From the NCBI GenBank assembly GCA_949752745.1, contig OX457026.1, positions 48,764,456 to 48,828,455 on the forward strand: a stretch of 64,000 bases of DNA, in the 5' to 3' direction. The notes under the pieces were generated by a model. That model was given only the letters and a program-made list of their open reading frames with translations. It had not been told where the DNA came from and ran no database searches. Of the stretch, positions 53,601 through 63,350 are shown in pieces. Every line of letters begins with the position of its first letter. Position 1 is the stretch's first letter. Source of the stretch: Protula sp. h YS-2021. Taxonomy: Eukaryota; Annelida; Polychaeta; Sabellida; Serpulidae. The translations under genes were made by a program, and so were the position numbers.

Positions 53601-53800
53601 TAATTTTAGGGTTCGCAATTGCCAAAATTTTCGGTTTGGGGTTCGCATTTTTTTTTGTTCGGTCGAGGCTGGAATTATATAGTTTATAATCAAAAATGTG
53701 TTTTAATATTAAGTAAATAATTTGTATACGGAGAGTAACTGAAAAGGCACCGAATACGTGTTAAGCTTTTTCATGCGGCTGCGGTCTCTTACTCCAATAG

Positions 53801-54032
53801 GAAATGGATGTTCTAAAAGACCATGAGCTACGCTCGTACCTACCTACACCCGAAGATAAGCGAGGACGCAGGGCAAACGTTGATTGCGGCTACGTAGAGA
53901 TGCGTAAAATTGGCGGTGGGCGTGGCCAGGTCTCTGCGTATCCAAGGCAACTGGAATCGCTCATCCGATTGGCTAGGCGCATGCCAAAATGAGGCTGTCT
54001 GATGTGGTGGGGGATGTGGATGAAGTACGCTG
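53801..54032 (+). pseudogene. mcm4: MCM4 block 1, frameshifted
   Basis: Acceptor CTCTTACTCCAATAG. The frame changes near 53825 (after VLKD), near 53884 (between TLI and GYVEM, one base short) and near 53974 (GCT-AGGCG, one base short of the AEAHAKMRLS reading). The block continues to VGDVDE, with donor-like TG|GTAGGT at 54033. No run of bases explains the three indels. Confidence 0.8.
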
Positions 54033-54645
54033 GTAGGTTTTATGTGCGTGGGGTGGGGGCGGGAGAAGTGTGGATGAAGTACGTTGGTAGGTTTTACGTG
54101 GGTGGGGTGGAGGCGGGGAAGTGTGGATGAAGCACGCCGGTAGATTTTATGTGCGTCGGGTGGGTGCGGGGGAAGTGTGGATGAAGCAGGCCGGTGGGTT
54201 TTATGTGCGTGGGGTGGGGGCGGGGGAGTGGAAGAAGCATGCCGATAGGTTTTATGAGCATGGGGTGGGGGCGGGGCAAGTGTGGATGAAGCACGCCGGT
54301 GGGTTTTATGTGCGTGGGGTGGGGGCGGGGGAAGTGTGGATGAAGCACGCCGGTAGGTTTTATGTGCGTAGGGTGGGGGCGGGGGAAGTGTAGATGAAGC
54401 ACTCCAGTAGGTTTTATGTGCGTGGGGTGGGGGCGGGGCAAGTGTGGATGAAGCACGCCGGTAGGTTTTATGTGCGTGGGGTGGGGGCGGGGCAAGTGTG
54501 GATGAAGCACGCCTTTATTTTTTATGTGCGTGATGTTGGGGCGGGGGAAGCGTAAATAAAGCACGCCGATAGGTTTTATGTGCGTGGGGTGGGGGGCAGG
54601 GGAAGTGTGAATGAAGCACGTCGGTAGGTTTTATGGGGTGGGGCA
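54008..54645 (+). repeat. 54-bp minisatellite seeded by MCM4 exon end
   Basis: About twelve 54-bp units: GTGGATGAAGCACGCCGGTA, GGTTTTATGTGCG, TGGGGTGGGGGCGGGGGAA. Unit 1 overlaps the last ~22 coding bases of MCM4 block 1 (GATGTGGATGAAGTACGCTG), so every unit repeats the exon end plus splice donor. 54 is a multiple of 3, giving open frames on both strands (156 codons minus). Confidence 0.9.
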
Positions 54646-55196
54646 AGCTAACGTTACCTCAAATTGTTTAGATTTTTTTTGTCTTTACTTACCTTGTGCA
54701 GGGTGACCGCCGACCCTGGAAATCAGAGATTTCAGGGGAAAATAAATCGACATTTTCTAGTCAGAGAAAACTCAGGGAGTTTGGTAATTCGGGCAAATCT
54801 CAGGGAAAACTCAGGAAATTTAATTTTTGGAAAATTCCAGGTTTTCCAGGGTATTTCCACGAAAATTTTCTTTTGCAAACTTGGACAGATTTAGTAAGAA
54901 TTGGTTGAACGTTGTATTTTTCTAAGCGTTTAAAAGATATAGTGGTATACGTAGTCGATGATTATTGTTTTTTAACCGAAACATTTAAGTGTTGGAATTC
55001 TGAAAACCTATGCTGTCAAAATTCATTGTATGGAAAAATGTCTGGAAGACACAGGGAATTTCATTTCGGATTCCAGGTGGCCATCCTGATTGTGCCAATC
55101 ATTTAGAGTCATTTTTGAGGAGGTTGCGAGGACCGAAATCGAATTATGAGTAAAAGTCGAATTTACAGTGTTATGATGGGTGGTGATAAATGACTC
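54646..55196. other. no gene recognised (MCM4-fragment intron)
   Basis: Contains CAGGGAAAACTCAGG-like tandem strings (54730-54850). No exon was recognised. Confidence 0.4.
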
Positions 55197-55400
55197 GTCG
55201 TTTGGTAATTCTTCGCTTGTCCTGTCCGTACTGTCAGAATGTTGGTAATTTTTCGCTTGTCCTGTCCGTACTGTCAGGATGTTGCTAATTCTTCGCTTGT
55301 CCTGTCCTTACTGTCAGAATGTTGCTAATTCTTCGCTTGTCCTGTCCTTACTGTGAGAATGTTGCTAATTCTTCGCTTGTCCTGTCCGTACTGTCAGATG
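55197..55400 (+). repeat. 40-bp tandem repeat, 5 copies
   Basis: Units of GTTGCTAATTCTTCGCTTGT plus CCTGTCCTTACTGTCAGAAT, nearly identical, 75 bp upstream of MCM4 block 2. Confidence 0.92.
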
Positions 55401-55477
55401 ATTCCACACCTTGAGGCGATATTATAGTTCTAGCGACTCGTTGTCAAGAAAGGGTACACTTTCATTGCGGACTGCAG

Positions 55478-55591
55478 CGTGAGGCTTTGAAGCGGGCGGC
55501 CGTGGGTCCAACTACTGGTAAAATAGACATCTCCATTCTGACGACGGGTATCAACGGAGCCGCGCGAAAGCAGCGCTCCGAACACGCTCAG
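55478..55591 (+). pseudogene. mcm4: MCM4 block 2
   Basis: 38 codons, open: REALKRAAVGPTTGKIDISI, ILTTGINGAARKQRSEHAQ, between CATTGCGGACTGCAG and CAG|GTAACC. The usual LH before REAL appears as LQ within the putative intron edge, so the ancestral acceptor may have lain a few bases upstream and been lost. Confidence 0.8.
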
Positions 55592-57221
55592 GTAACCCCA
55601 TGAGCCCAAACAAATCCTCATTGACACTTTCGCTTCATTTTTTGTTTAAGTGCTTTACTAGTGTTTAGCTCAGATGGCCTTCGGCTACTTGGGCTATGCC
55701 CACAGTGTGGGCTGTGTCGTGCGTCCGTCCAGATGTCCGTACGTCTGAAAACTTTAATTTTTTGCTACTGCGCTTTCAGTTTTCGTCGAATCGCAGTAAA
55801 ATATTGTGGGAACATGTTCCTCTGAGGAAGACAAATGCCCTTTATTTTATTTTCGGAATTCGCCATTTTTAGCGGTGCGCCAAATTTAGGCGCCTTTTTC
55901 TGTCGCCTTTTCTGCTTTTTCATGTTGATTAGATGGCAACATGGTGTGCCATTGTCTGGAAACATGGCTACCTTAAAAACAGTGTGGATAGCTTGGAGCC
56001 ATCATGTCGAGTGAAAAGACTCCGCATGTTATGAATGGATGAATAAACAATTGCAAATTTACAGAATCCAGACTTGAAGTTTTGTCCCGTGTTCTAAGAA
56101 ACACTGAGGCCGAGCCTTTTGAAACTTTACACAGTAAAACCGTATATATTGCAGGTGTGCAGCGTATTTTTCCGAATGGAGCGAACACTGAGAGATCGGT
56201 AGTTGTCAAAAAAAGGGTTAGATTTTTTTATATTCTCTATCAGGACTCCCAGTTTGTCCAGACAAGTTCTCAGAATCTGTAAGCCCAGATAATTAATTAT
56301 ATGTTCCTTTATGTGTGTTATGTGTGTAAATTCCCTGGAAAATTTGCATAGGGACCAAAGTCAACACACTCCAGACTGGTTAAAGCGCTGTGACATCATA
56401 GTGTGACTAATTCCAGCGCCTGTTCTTAGTGTGCGTTTGTACAACACGTGCACAGTGCAACTTCATGTAAACATAAAGTGAAAGTGACTGTGCACTCCTG
56501 CATCTTATTCAGTTATGATATCATCGGAGTGAACGCAAGCTAGAATTTCCACTCCGAAACGAAATTACTGTTGAGGCTGCGTAATATGTAACAATGAAAT
56601 TAAAACTTTCACCAACTGGCCACCGTATTTTTTTCGCAGTACCCGTTCGTGTCTTGTCCCTCTTACGGCGCCTGGGCACCGTCACTTCACGGTCTTGTTG
56701 TAATTTATTCCACACAGCTAGGGAAATATGCGATCGTCCGCGTGTCGGTCTGTCGTTCGGTCTGTCATCAAGAGTTTCTTATCAAGATAACTTAAAAACT
56801 TCTGCAAGGATTTTAATGAAACTTGGTATGTAGCTTCTATGAGAACAAACACAGATCGGCATTATCAATGGGCCAGGTTCGTCCAAGGAAAATGGACCAG
56901 CTGGACTTGGAAAATTTCAGCTCTTGATTGGCTAGCTGTTGATAGCCGTGTTTAACTGAGGGGGGCCTGTGGGGAATATGTGGGCTTGAACACTGCTCTA
57001 GTTTATATCTATATTTGTAGTAAAATCACTTAATTGTACATTTTAAGTTCCCTTAACAGTTTTGACTTTGGAGGTGTTGATCTTTAATAACGGGCCTGTT
57101 CAATTTTAGCTGCACAGAAGAAAAATGTGCAGAATCGTTAGAAATATCCAGCAAAACGATCTTAATGGAATGTTGTGTTGGAAACATGCGGTTATGTCAA
57201 CTCGGTGTCTGTATTCTGTAG
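55592..57221. other. MCM4-fragment intron with diverged repeats
   Basis: 55660-56280 contains a GTGGGC..GCCCAC-type hairpin start, GTCCGTCCAGATGTCCGTAC and CAGGTGTGCAGCGTATTTTT, related to family 2 at 44690-45260. 56740-56840 has GTCGGTCTGTCGTTCGGTCT and ATGAAACTTGG, a further diverged repeat. No exon was recognised. Confidence 0.5.
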
Positions 57222-57326
57222 CTCCTGAAAGATCTGATAAAAGGCAAGGGCAAGGTAGTGACGCTCAAGTACACCAAGCTGTGGCAGGAATTCAGGGAGA
57301 AGCTCATACAGAAAGAAAGCGAAAAA
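57222..57326 (+). pseudogene. mcm4: MCM4 block 3
   Basis: Exactly 35 codons between TCTGTATTCTGTAG and GTAAGT, phase 0: LLKDLIKGKGKVVTLKYTKL, WQEFREKLIQKESEK. Matches the ALKKLI..KGK...LKY...F...R linker of MCM4. No defects. Confidence 0.8.
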
Positions 57327-57544
57327 GTAAGTTCTTGTCCGAAAAAAATTCTCCTGTATGCAAGTGGTTGCCTGATATTTGGTATATTTCACAGATGTTA
57401 AGACTAATTAAATAAAAAAATGGCGATTTCAGCAACATTTAATTTAAAATTGCAATAATAGTTGAAACTGAAAAATAAAACTGTGTTTGTTTTAAAATTT
57501 TAAAATCAATTGAGATTTTTAACAACTGAAATTGCTTGTTGCAG

Positions 57545-57637
57545 TACCCACAAATAAACGCTGATGATGAGCTGAAAGATCTGCAGGTTGACGGAACGAT
57601 CTGGCGCACGGGAAACCATGTTAGAATTTGCACATAA
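57545..57637 (+). pseudogene. mcm4: MCM4 block 4 with stop codon
   Basis: Acceptor ATTGCTTGTTGCAG; reads YPQINADDELKDLQVDGTIW, RTGNHVRICT, stop TAA at 57635-57637. Corresponds to the MCM4 C-terminus (DE..L..L..DG.I..TG..VR). Confidence 0.75.
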
Positions 57638-57865
57638 AGACGTGAAAGGCGCGCCGAGGTCCATGTTAGAATCTGCACGTAAATACGAGAATAGGCGCGT
57701 TGAACCACGTTAGAATCTATACTTGACCTGAGAAAGGGGCAACAATGAACCATGTTCAACTTTGTATTTAGCCTGAGAAAACAACACTAAGACTTCTTAG
57801 AATGCATTTAATCGGAGCAGTACACCTCAAACGGTATTAGAATCTGCAGTACACATAGAAAACTG
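57611..57865 (+). repeat. degenerate ~45-bp repeat seeded by MCM4 C-terminus
   Basis: ACCATGTTAGAATTTGCACA at the coding end recurs as CCATGTTAGAATCTGCACGT (57661), CCACGTTAGAATCTATACTT (57704), CCATGTTCAACTTTGT (57749) and GGTATTAGAATCTGCAGTAC (57832). Confidence 0.7.
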
Positions 57866-57931
57866 TGTAAAATCATTAAGGATGAGCATTTGAATGCACT
57901 TAGTCTGTTCTTCCTGTTGAATTGCATTTGC

Positions 57932-57932
<1 letters not shown>

Positions 57933-58003
<71 letters not shown>
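57933..58003. repeat. (ATT)n tail of LINE
   Basis: About 24 perfect TTA/ATT units at the 3' end of the antisense LINE. Confidence 0.9.
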
Positions 58004-58355
58004 GCTCCAAGGGCTGTACAGAGTACACAATTATAAGTTAAAATGATACACGAGAATAATAATATAATTATAATAGTGTTACAAATTAGTTGACAAAATA
58101 AACATTATTAAAAAGGTGTGTTTTAAGAGCTCTTTTAAAAGCTGCAGCTTTTATAGATCTAAAATGAATAGGCAGCTAGTTCCATAGTTTAGGAGCAAAA
58201 TTCACGAATGCTCTATCACCATATCTGTTATTGGTTTTCTGTTCTACCAATAAATCATTGGCTGCCCGATAGGAGCGAGCGACAGTTCCGGTACCGTGTT
58301 ACTAAATCCACTAGATATTGAGTTGCGCGTCCATGAATACAGTTAAAAACAGTGA

Positions 58356-59756
58356 CTAGATTTTGAATACTATCCGCTGTTCAACCGGCAACCAGTTCAG
58401 TTCGATGAGTAGGGGCGTTGCATAATTAAATCTGCTCACTTTGGAGATGAGACGAGCTGCCGAGTTTTGCACGACTTGAGGCTTGCGAATTAATGATTTA
58501 TTAACACCATAGAGTAGAGAGTTGGAGTAATCCAAGCGAGATATAACATATGCGTGAACTAACAACTCAGTGGCCTGAGGAGTTAAAAATCGTCGAATTC
58601 TAACTATGTTTCGTAGGTAAAACAATGCAGAAGATACTTTGAGGCTGAGAAATTTATCCATGGTTAGCGAATTATCCAACATAGCACCAAGATTTTTCAA
58701 TGTAGGTGCGGATGAAATAACTGTAGATTCGATAGTGATTTCAATACCCTCAAGTCACGACAAATTACATTTTGAGTCAAATCAAATAAGTTCAGTCTTG
58801 GCATCATAAAAAACTGGCACACATGCATTTCTTGAAAACCAGGCTAGATTTTCAATAGTGTTGAGAGCCTTTGCAGTGTCCTTTTTGTGATCAAAAGCAA
58901 TTTAAATTTGCGAGTCATCAGCATAGAAATTATATTTAACGTTATATTTATTAGCTATATCTGCCAGCGGTGTAACATAAACGGTGAATAAAATAGGGCC
59001 TAAAACAGAGCCCTGGGGCACGCCATGACTGAGAGTAACAGTTGATGAGGTAAAACCATTCACGATCACGGTCTGAGTTCGGTCACGTAAGTAGGACTTA
59101 AACCATGATAAAGCATGATCGCTTACTCCAAAGCGGTGGTATAGACGTGTGAACAGCGTATCGTGGTCAATGGTGTCGAAAGCTGCACTAAGATATAACA
59201 TCGCTAGTGCAACCATAGACTTCGTGTCAAGAGCGTCCATGACATCACTCTGAACTCGTAACTGTGCAGTTTCGGTGGAACAGAACATGCGATAGGCTGA
59301 ATGATATTTATCCGAAAGATTGTGTGTGATAAGATGATTCAGCTGAGCTGCTACTACACGTTCAACGATTTTGGAAACATAGCTTAGATTCGAAACAGGG
59401 CGGTAGTTTTTCAAAATATCTGGATCCAGACTGGCTTTGTTGAAAAGAGATACGGCGAGGGCACACTTTAGATCTGCAGACACTTCAGCGTTGGCGAGGG
59501 TTAAATTCACAATGTTCGTAAGAACATCCAAAAATTCATTACTACATACTTTCAGCAACCATGACGGAAGTGGATCAAGCGAGCAGGTACCCAGGGATGA
59601 CTTTTCAATAATACGTTTGAGTTGTTCTTTGGTAAATTCAGAAAGTTTTGAGCTACATAGTGAACCATTGAGTTCACGAAATTCTTCAAAAATATTCGTT
59701 CCCATCATTGTGCCACCTTTTTGTGAATAATACTTTCCACTAAACTCAATCCAGTT
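58356..59756 (-). pseudogene. CR1/L2-like reverse transcriptase with three nonsense codons
   Basis: One minus-strand frame runs across the whole RT and thumb. Motifs: LGTCSLDPLPSWLLK, LKNYRPVSNLSYVSKIVERV, YLSAAFDTIDHDTL (palm A), GVPQGSVLGPILFTVY (B), NFYADDSQI (C), KNLGAMLDNSL and RLDYSNSLLYGV (thumb). In-frame stops are TAA at 58902-58904 (expected tyrosine after SQI), TGA at 58782-58784 and TGA at 58755-58757. There are no frameshifts, so decay is by substitution only. Confidence 0.85.
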
Positions 59757-59860
59757 TTTGTTAGCACCATTTCGGCTAGGCGCACCAATGCTTTTGTGGC
59801 GATCTTCTTGTCTTTTCTTTTATCTAAGTAGTATGTTTTGTGAAATATGTACCTTAAGAA
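59740..59860 (-). mobile_element. inverted Penelope-like fragment
   Basis: Minus-strand YYLDKRKDKKIATKALVRLA followed by EMVLTK matches the plus-strand Penelope-like element at about 61375-61450. It joins LINE sequence directly, so it is either the LINE's insertion target or a chimeric junction. Confidence 0.65.
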
Positions 59861-60318
59861 GACTGTATCAGTCGAAAATTCGTAAAATATTAAAACATAA
59901 CACTTAAAAAGACTTTTTATTTCATACAATTATTAATAAAAGTGTGCACAGGAACATTTATAAGTAATATAATAATTTTTGAGTATTTAACCTGTGATTT
60001 TACCATCAAAAATGAGGAATTTTGTCAGCAAAGTTTTCAACGTCTTTAATGCATCTGTGAAGACACATAGACTGAAGTACGAAGAAGAAAAAACTGGATC
60101 CAAATTGGACTTTATACATTTATTACAACAAGATTTGGATCACATGCACAATTTTCAACTTTTCAACTTGTTTGAATAACTGACACATTCCAAAAGGATT
60201 TGCGCTGAAATTTCATTCTGGGCCAGGATCTAATTATCTTGTGCATACTAATTCAAACGTTGTTGAAAGGTGTTCTTTTTAACTCATTCGTAATGCGTTC
60301 CATGATAACGACCGGAAA

Positions 60319-60597
60319 ATGAAAGTACGCTCAAGAAAAAGACATTTTAGCAAAGAAAAACTCAGAACCATTAGACATCAGGAAGTTTGGAGATCATTGT
60401 CTGCAAAGGTTCACAACTTGAATACGGAACTATATAATGAATTGAACACAAGAAAAAAGAGGAAATATGAAGCTTTGCCAGCTTCTGATGTTCCAAACAG
60501 AGTGGACAAAATTCCAGACTCTATTAAATTGTCTTCTGATGAAACATCTTTGCTGCAAAAAGGACTAAGCCACATTTCGGAAAACAAAAACGGTTGA
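60319..60597 (+). pseudogene. Penelope-like ORF, N-terminal segment
   Basis: 92 codons, basic start (KVRSRKRHFSKEKLRTIR) and a ...SSDETSLLQKGLSHI end, like the region ahead of RT in Penelope elements. Continues in another frame at TDTDHFFRKGRLRAHFGEQ. Confidence 0.65.
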
Positions 60598-60677
60598 TTC
60601 TTGTCAAACATTAACTGACACTGACCATTTCTTCCGCAAGGGAAGACTAAGAGCTCATTTTGGTGAACAAGTGACTG

Positions 60678-60956
60678 ATGAAATTCCAAAGTTTGAAAAA
60701 AAACTGCTGTTATTACACACCACCGCATGGTATGTTTGATTTAGTGAACTCTTTTACCGATACATGTGGTCAACAAATAAAAAATGTAGATCTACAGAGG
60801 TCAATAAAACAACAAAATATACCGAAAGACGAGATCCAAGCCCTTAATTCGTTGAGAAATCGTAACGATATTGTAATCAAGCCGGCCCATAAAGGCGGAG
60901 CCGTTTGTGTGTCGGATAAAAAGGCATATATTGCAGAAGGTGAAAAAGAACAGTGA
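60678..60956 (+). pseudogene. Penelope-like RT, fingers segment
   Basis: Contains PPHGMFDLVNSFTDTCGQQI and LRNRNDIVIKPAHKGGAVCV; the KP..KGGA.V box is the hallmark near the start of Penelope-like RT. Confidence 0.75.
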
Positions 60957-61030
60957 CTAAATTCTATGCCAAATTAGATGGAAACATAACCACAAATATT
61001 CAAAAAGAAATTGCAGCAGAAATCTAAAGT

Positions 61031-61528
61031 ATGATAAAAAATAAGGAACTTTCCCCATCAGCAACAAATCTCATTGTCAAATCTCCTCGGTGTTCACAAT
61101 TCTACTTACGAACGAAGATCCACAAAAAAAGGCATCCCAGGAAGGCTAATTGTGTCAAATATTTCATGCCTTTCTATAACATCTCAAAATTGCTATGTGA
61201 AACATTGAGACCCATCGTAGAACAATGTCCTACTTACATAAAGGATAAAACGCACTTATTGCCAACGCTGGATGGTTTTGAATTTAAAGGCAATTCCGAA
61301 AAATATCTCTTTATAATGGATGTGAAAGGTCTTTATACCAATATACCAAATAGTGACAGATTAGAAGCTTTACGATACTACTTAGATAAAAGAAAAGACA
61401 AGAAGATCATCACAAAAACATTGGTGCGCCGAAAATGTGCTAACAAAAAACTGCATGGAGTTTACTGGAAGAGGACGAAAAACCCACACTTCACAAGAGG
61501 GTTATTGATGACGTTTTTGGAGCAGTAA
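61031..61528 (+). pseudogene. Penelope-like RT, palm A segment
   Basis: Contains FYLRTKIHKK, RPIVEQCPTYIKDKTHLLPT and MDVKGLYTNIPN. After LVR near 61430 the frame shifts; the other frame reads ENVLTKNCMEFTG. Confidence 0.8.
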
Positions 61529-61677
61529 ATATGACTAAAGATAAGCTTGAAAAGTTAATTAACTTTGTCAAAAAACACCATCCCGCCCTTGAGTATACGG
61601 TTACTATCGCACAAGAAGTTAACATGCTAGACACAACACTTGAAATAAAAGGAAATTCAGTGCATTCAACGCTCTAA
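61497..61677 (+). pseudogene. Penelope-like RT, palm C/thumb segment
   Basis: Reads RVIDDVFGAVNMTKDKLEKL, then KKHHPALEYTVTIAQEV and NMLDTTLEIKGNS. VIDD replaces the usual YIDD. It joins almost directly to TSQE, so palm B (the AMGTKMGPSYANL-type block) is missing: an internal deletion of roughly 100 bp. Confidence 0.7.
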
Positions 61678-61960
61678 TGTAAACCGACTGACACGTGCGT
61701 ACCTCAACTTTCGTTCTTCCCATCCGGTGACCTGCAAAAGAAGTATTCCGTTCTCACAGCTCCTTCGAGTTCGAAAAATATGCTCCACGGACGATGATTA
61801 TGAGAAAAAGGCGAAAATGTTGTTTAACTGTTTTCGTACAACTGTTACCCTAAATCAGTTTTAACTCGAAATATGACCAGAGTACGTACTATGAAAACAC
61901 AAAGTGCATTATACAAAGACCCAAGTCAGTCAGGAAGAACAAAATAGAATCGTGTTTCCT

Positions 61961-63149
61961 ATACATACCATCGCAGCAATTTGGAAATTTGTAATATAGT
62001 AAACAGAAATTACAATATTTTATGTAATGATAGCTTTATTGTACTTGCAAAAAAATAACATTTTTGGTCATAGGGTTTTTAGGACAAATTTTTATCATTT
62101 CAGCTATTGCTGTCGTTCAAATTCAAATATTCAAAAATATTCAAAAATTTAAATAGAACTTAATTGATGCAATTTATTCGATGAGGTGTCAGTTCACCCC
62201 ACAGCGAGTTTAATTTAATCCGTTTATGGAAAATTTCGTACAGTTGTATGTCATTGCTCTGCGCCAGTGGTTCTAACAATTAAACACTTAGATCTGATAG
62301 TAAACGGATGTTTTTTTAGTGGGTGGCATGTTCAATGGCCCCATGTGTAATTTAGGGTTTTAGAGTAAATTCACTCTCTTTGTGCTCTTATTTTAACTCA
62401 AAATTAAACATAAACAACCCCGTATAAATTAGCACGTTCAATGGTCAACTTCGTGAATAAAGAAATTACATAGTAAAAATGAATCCACCAATAAATTCAG
62501 TTTTACGCTCCTGGCCCAAACCAATCGCGGGAGCGCGTTACAACTTAGCTTCTTGCGACTTCATATATGTAGCGGACTTGGTGTTACTTTTTTTTGAGAT
62601 AGTACACTTAACCTTTATGTGGCCGCTAAATTTAAAACACGTGTTAAAGTCAGGTGATTCCCTGTGATTGGTCTGTGACACGTGTTCTGTTCAACGGACC
62701 ATATCCCATCAAATTCGTTGTTATTTCTTCATGTGTTTGGCCAGTCTGTAAAAGTCAGTCATACTGGACAGATGGGTTTAGCCTGAAGTTTGAAGTCCAC
62801 AATTGGTAAGAGCTTGATTATAATTAGCTATAATAAATGAAATGTTTTTATGTCAGAAATATTTCATGTGTAATTTAGATTAAATACTGGCTCGATTTAT
62901 CTGATAATTATCGGTATTTTGGCATTAATTTTGTGTCAATGTGTTCTAATATTTTGTTATTGTTTATTGCAGTCGACATTGTTAGGCAGGATAGGAAATA
63001 AATTAGTAAAGAACAGCAATGGTCTTTCATTTCCTGTCCGTCACAGTGGACAATTCGACTGAGATGGATGGCTAAATTTATTTTGAGAGCCAACCAGTGG
63101 CAGGGCAGCACAGAGGCCACAACGATGCCCCCTCCATCTACGCGCTCGT
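61961..63149. other. no gene recognised
   Basis: AT-rich sequence without recognisable protein, tandem repeat or element end. Short open stretches only. Confidence 0.4.
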
Positions 63150-63350
63150 TGGCTCAGGTACGCGCTGGACGACTCAGCTACGCGCTCGACAGCTCAGGCA
63201 CGCGCTGGACGACTCAGCTACGTGCTCGACAGTTCAAGCACGCGCGGGACGACTCAGCTACGCGCTCGATAGCTCTGGTACGCGCTGGACGACTCAGCTA
63301 CGTGCTCGACGGCTCAGGCATGCGCTGTACGGTATAGAAAAGTGCTGTAC
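63150..63350. repeat. 20/40-bp tandem repeat
   Basis: Alternating 20-mers TCAGGCACGCGCTGGACGAC and TCAGCTACGCGCTCGACAGC, about ten in all, decaying at the right into GCTGTACG variants. Confidence 0.9.

Larger units (their letters stand above)
53801..57637 (+). pseudogene. mcm4: MCM4 3' fragment, four exon-like blocks
   Basis: C-terminal part of the replicative helicase subunit MCM4. Blocks: 53801-54032, 55478-55591, 57222-57326, 57545-57637. Together they follow the MCM4 order: DVLKD, SYARTYLHPKIS, YVEMRKIGGGRGQVSAYPR, QLESLIRLA, then REALKRAAVGPTTGKIDISI, ILTTG, the LLKDLIKGKGKVVTLKYTKL linker, and a winged-helix-like end finishing VRIC. The motif YPRQLESLIRL belongs to the AAA+ sensor-2 region. 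Everything before this is missing. Introns are retained, so it is not a retrocopy. Three indels occur in block 1, and the block 2 acceptor does not match the block 1 donor phase. Confidence 0.85.
57933..59790 (-). mobile_element. CR1/L2-like LINE, 5'-truncated
   Basis: Antisense non-LTR element. Its 3' end is an ATT-repeat tail (57933-58003 on plus), preceded on the minus strand by a 3' UTR and RT. The junction with Penelope-like sequence lies near 59790. A short simple-repeat tail is typical of the CR1/L2 group. No endonuclease remains. Confidence 0.8.
60001..61960 (+). mobile_element. Penelope-like element, degenerate
   Basis: Penelope-like elements encode an RT related to telomerase and often a GIY-YIG nuclease. 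Plus-strand coding traces in order: an N-terminal segment from 60012 (MRNFVSKVFNVF), a basic segment at 60319-60597, RNRNDIVIKPAHKGGAVCV (60858-60910), SQFYLRTKIHKKRHP, FIMDVKGLYTNIPN (palm A, ~61312), KNCMEFTGRGRKTHTSQE (+2 frame), then VIDDVFGAVNM (palm C, ~61500) and a C-terminal KPTDT...SHPVTCKRSIPFSQLL region to about 61850. Several frameshifts. No GIY-YIG domain was seen. Confidence 0.8.

Noticed and set aside
54094..54564. 156-codon minus-strand proline/histidine repeat protein
   Set aside because: Antisense reading of the 54-bp minisatellite.
53801..57637. MCM9 (neighbour of ASF1A in vertebrates) instead of MCM4
   Set aside because: The YVEMRKIG...SAYPRQLESLIRLA block, the ILTTG segment and the C-terminal domain fit MCM4, not MCM9, and the orientation would be head-to-tail.
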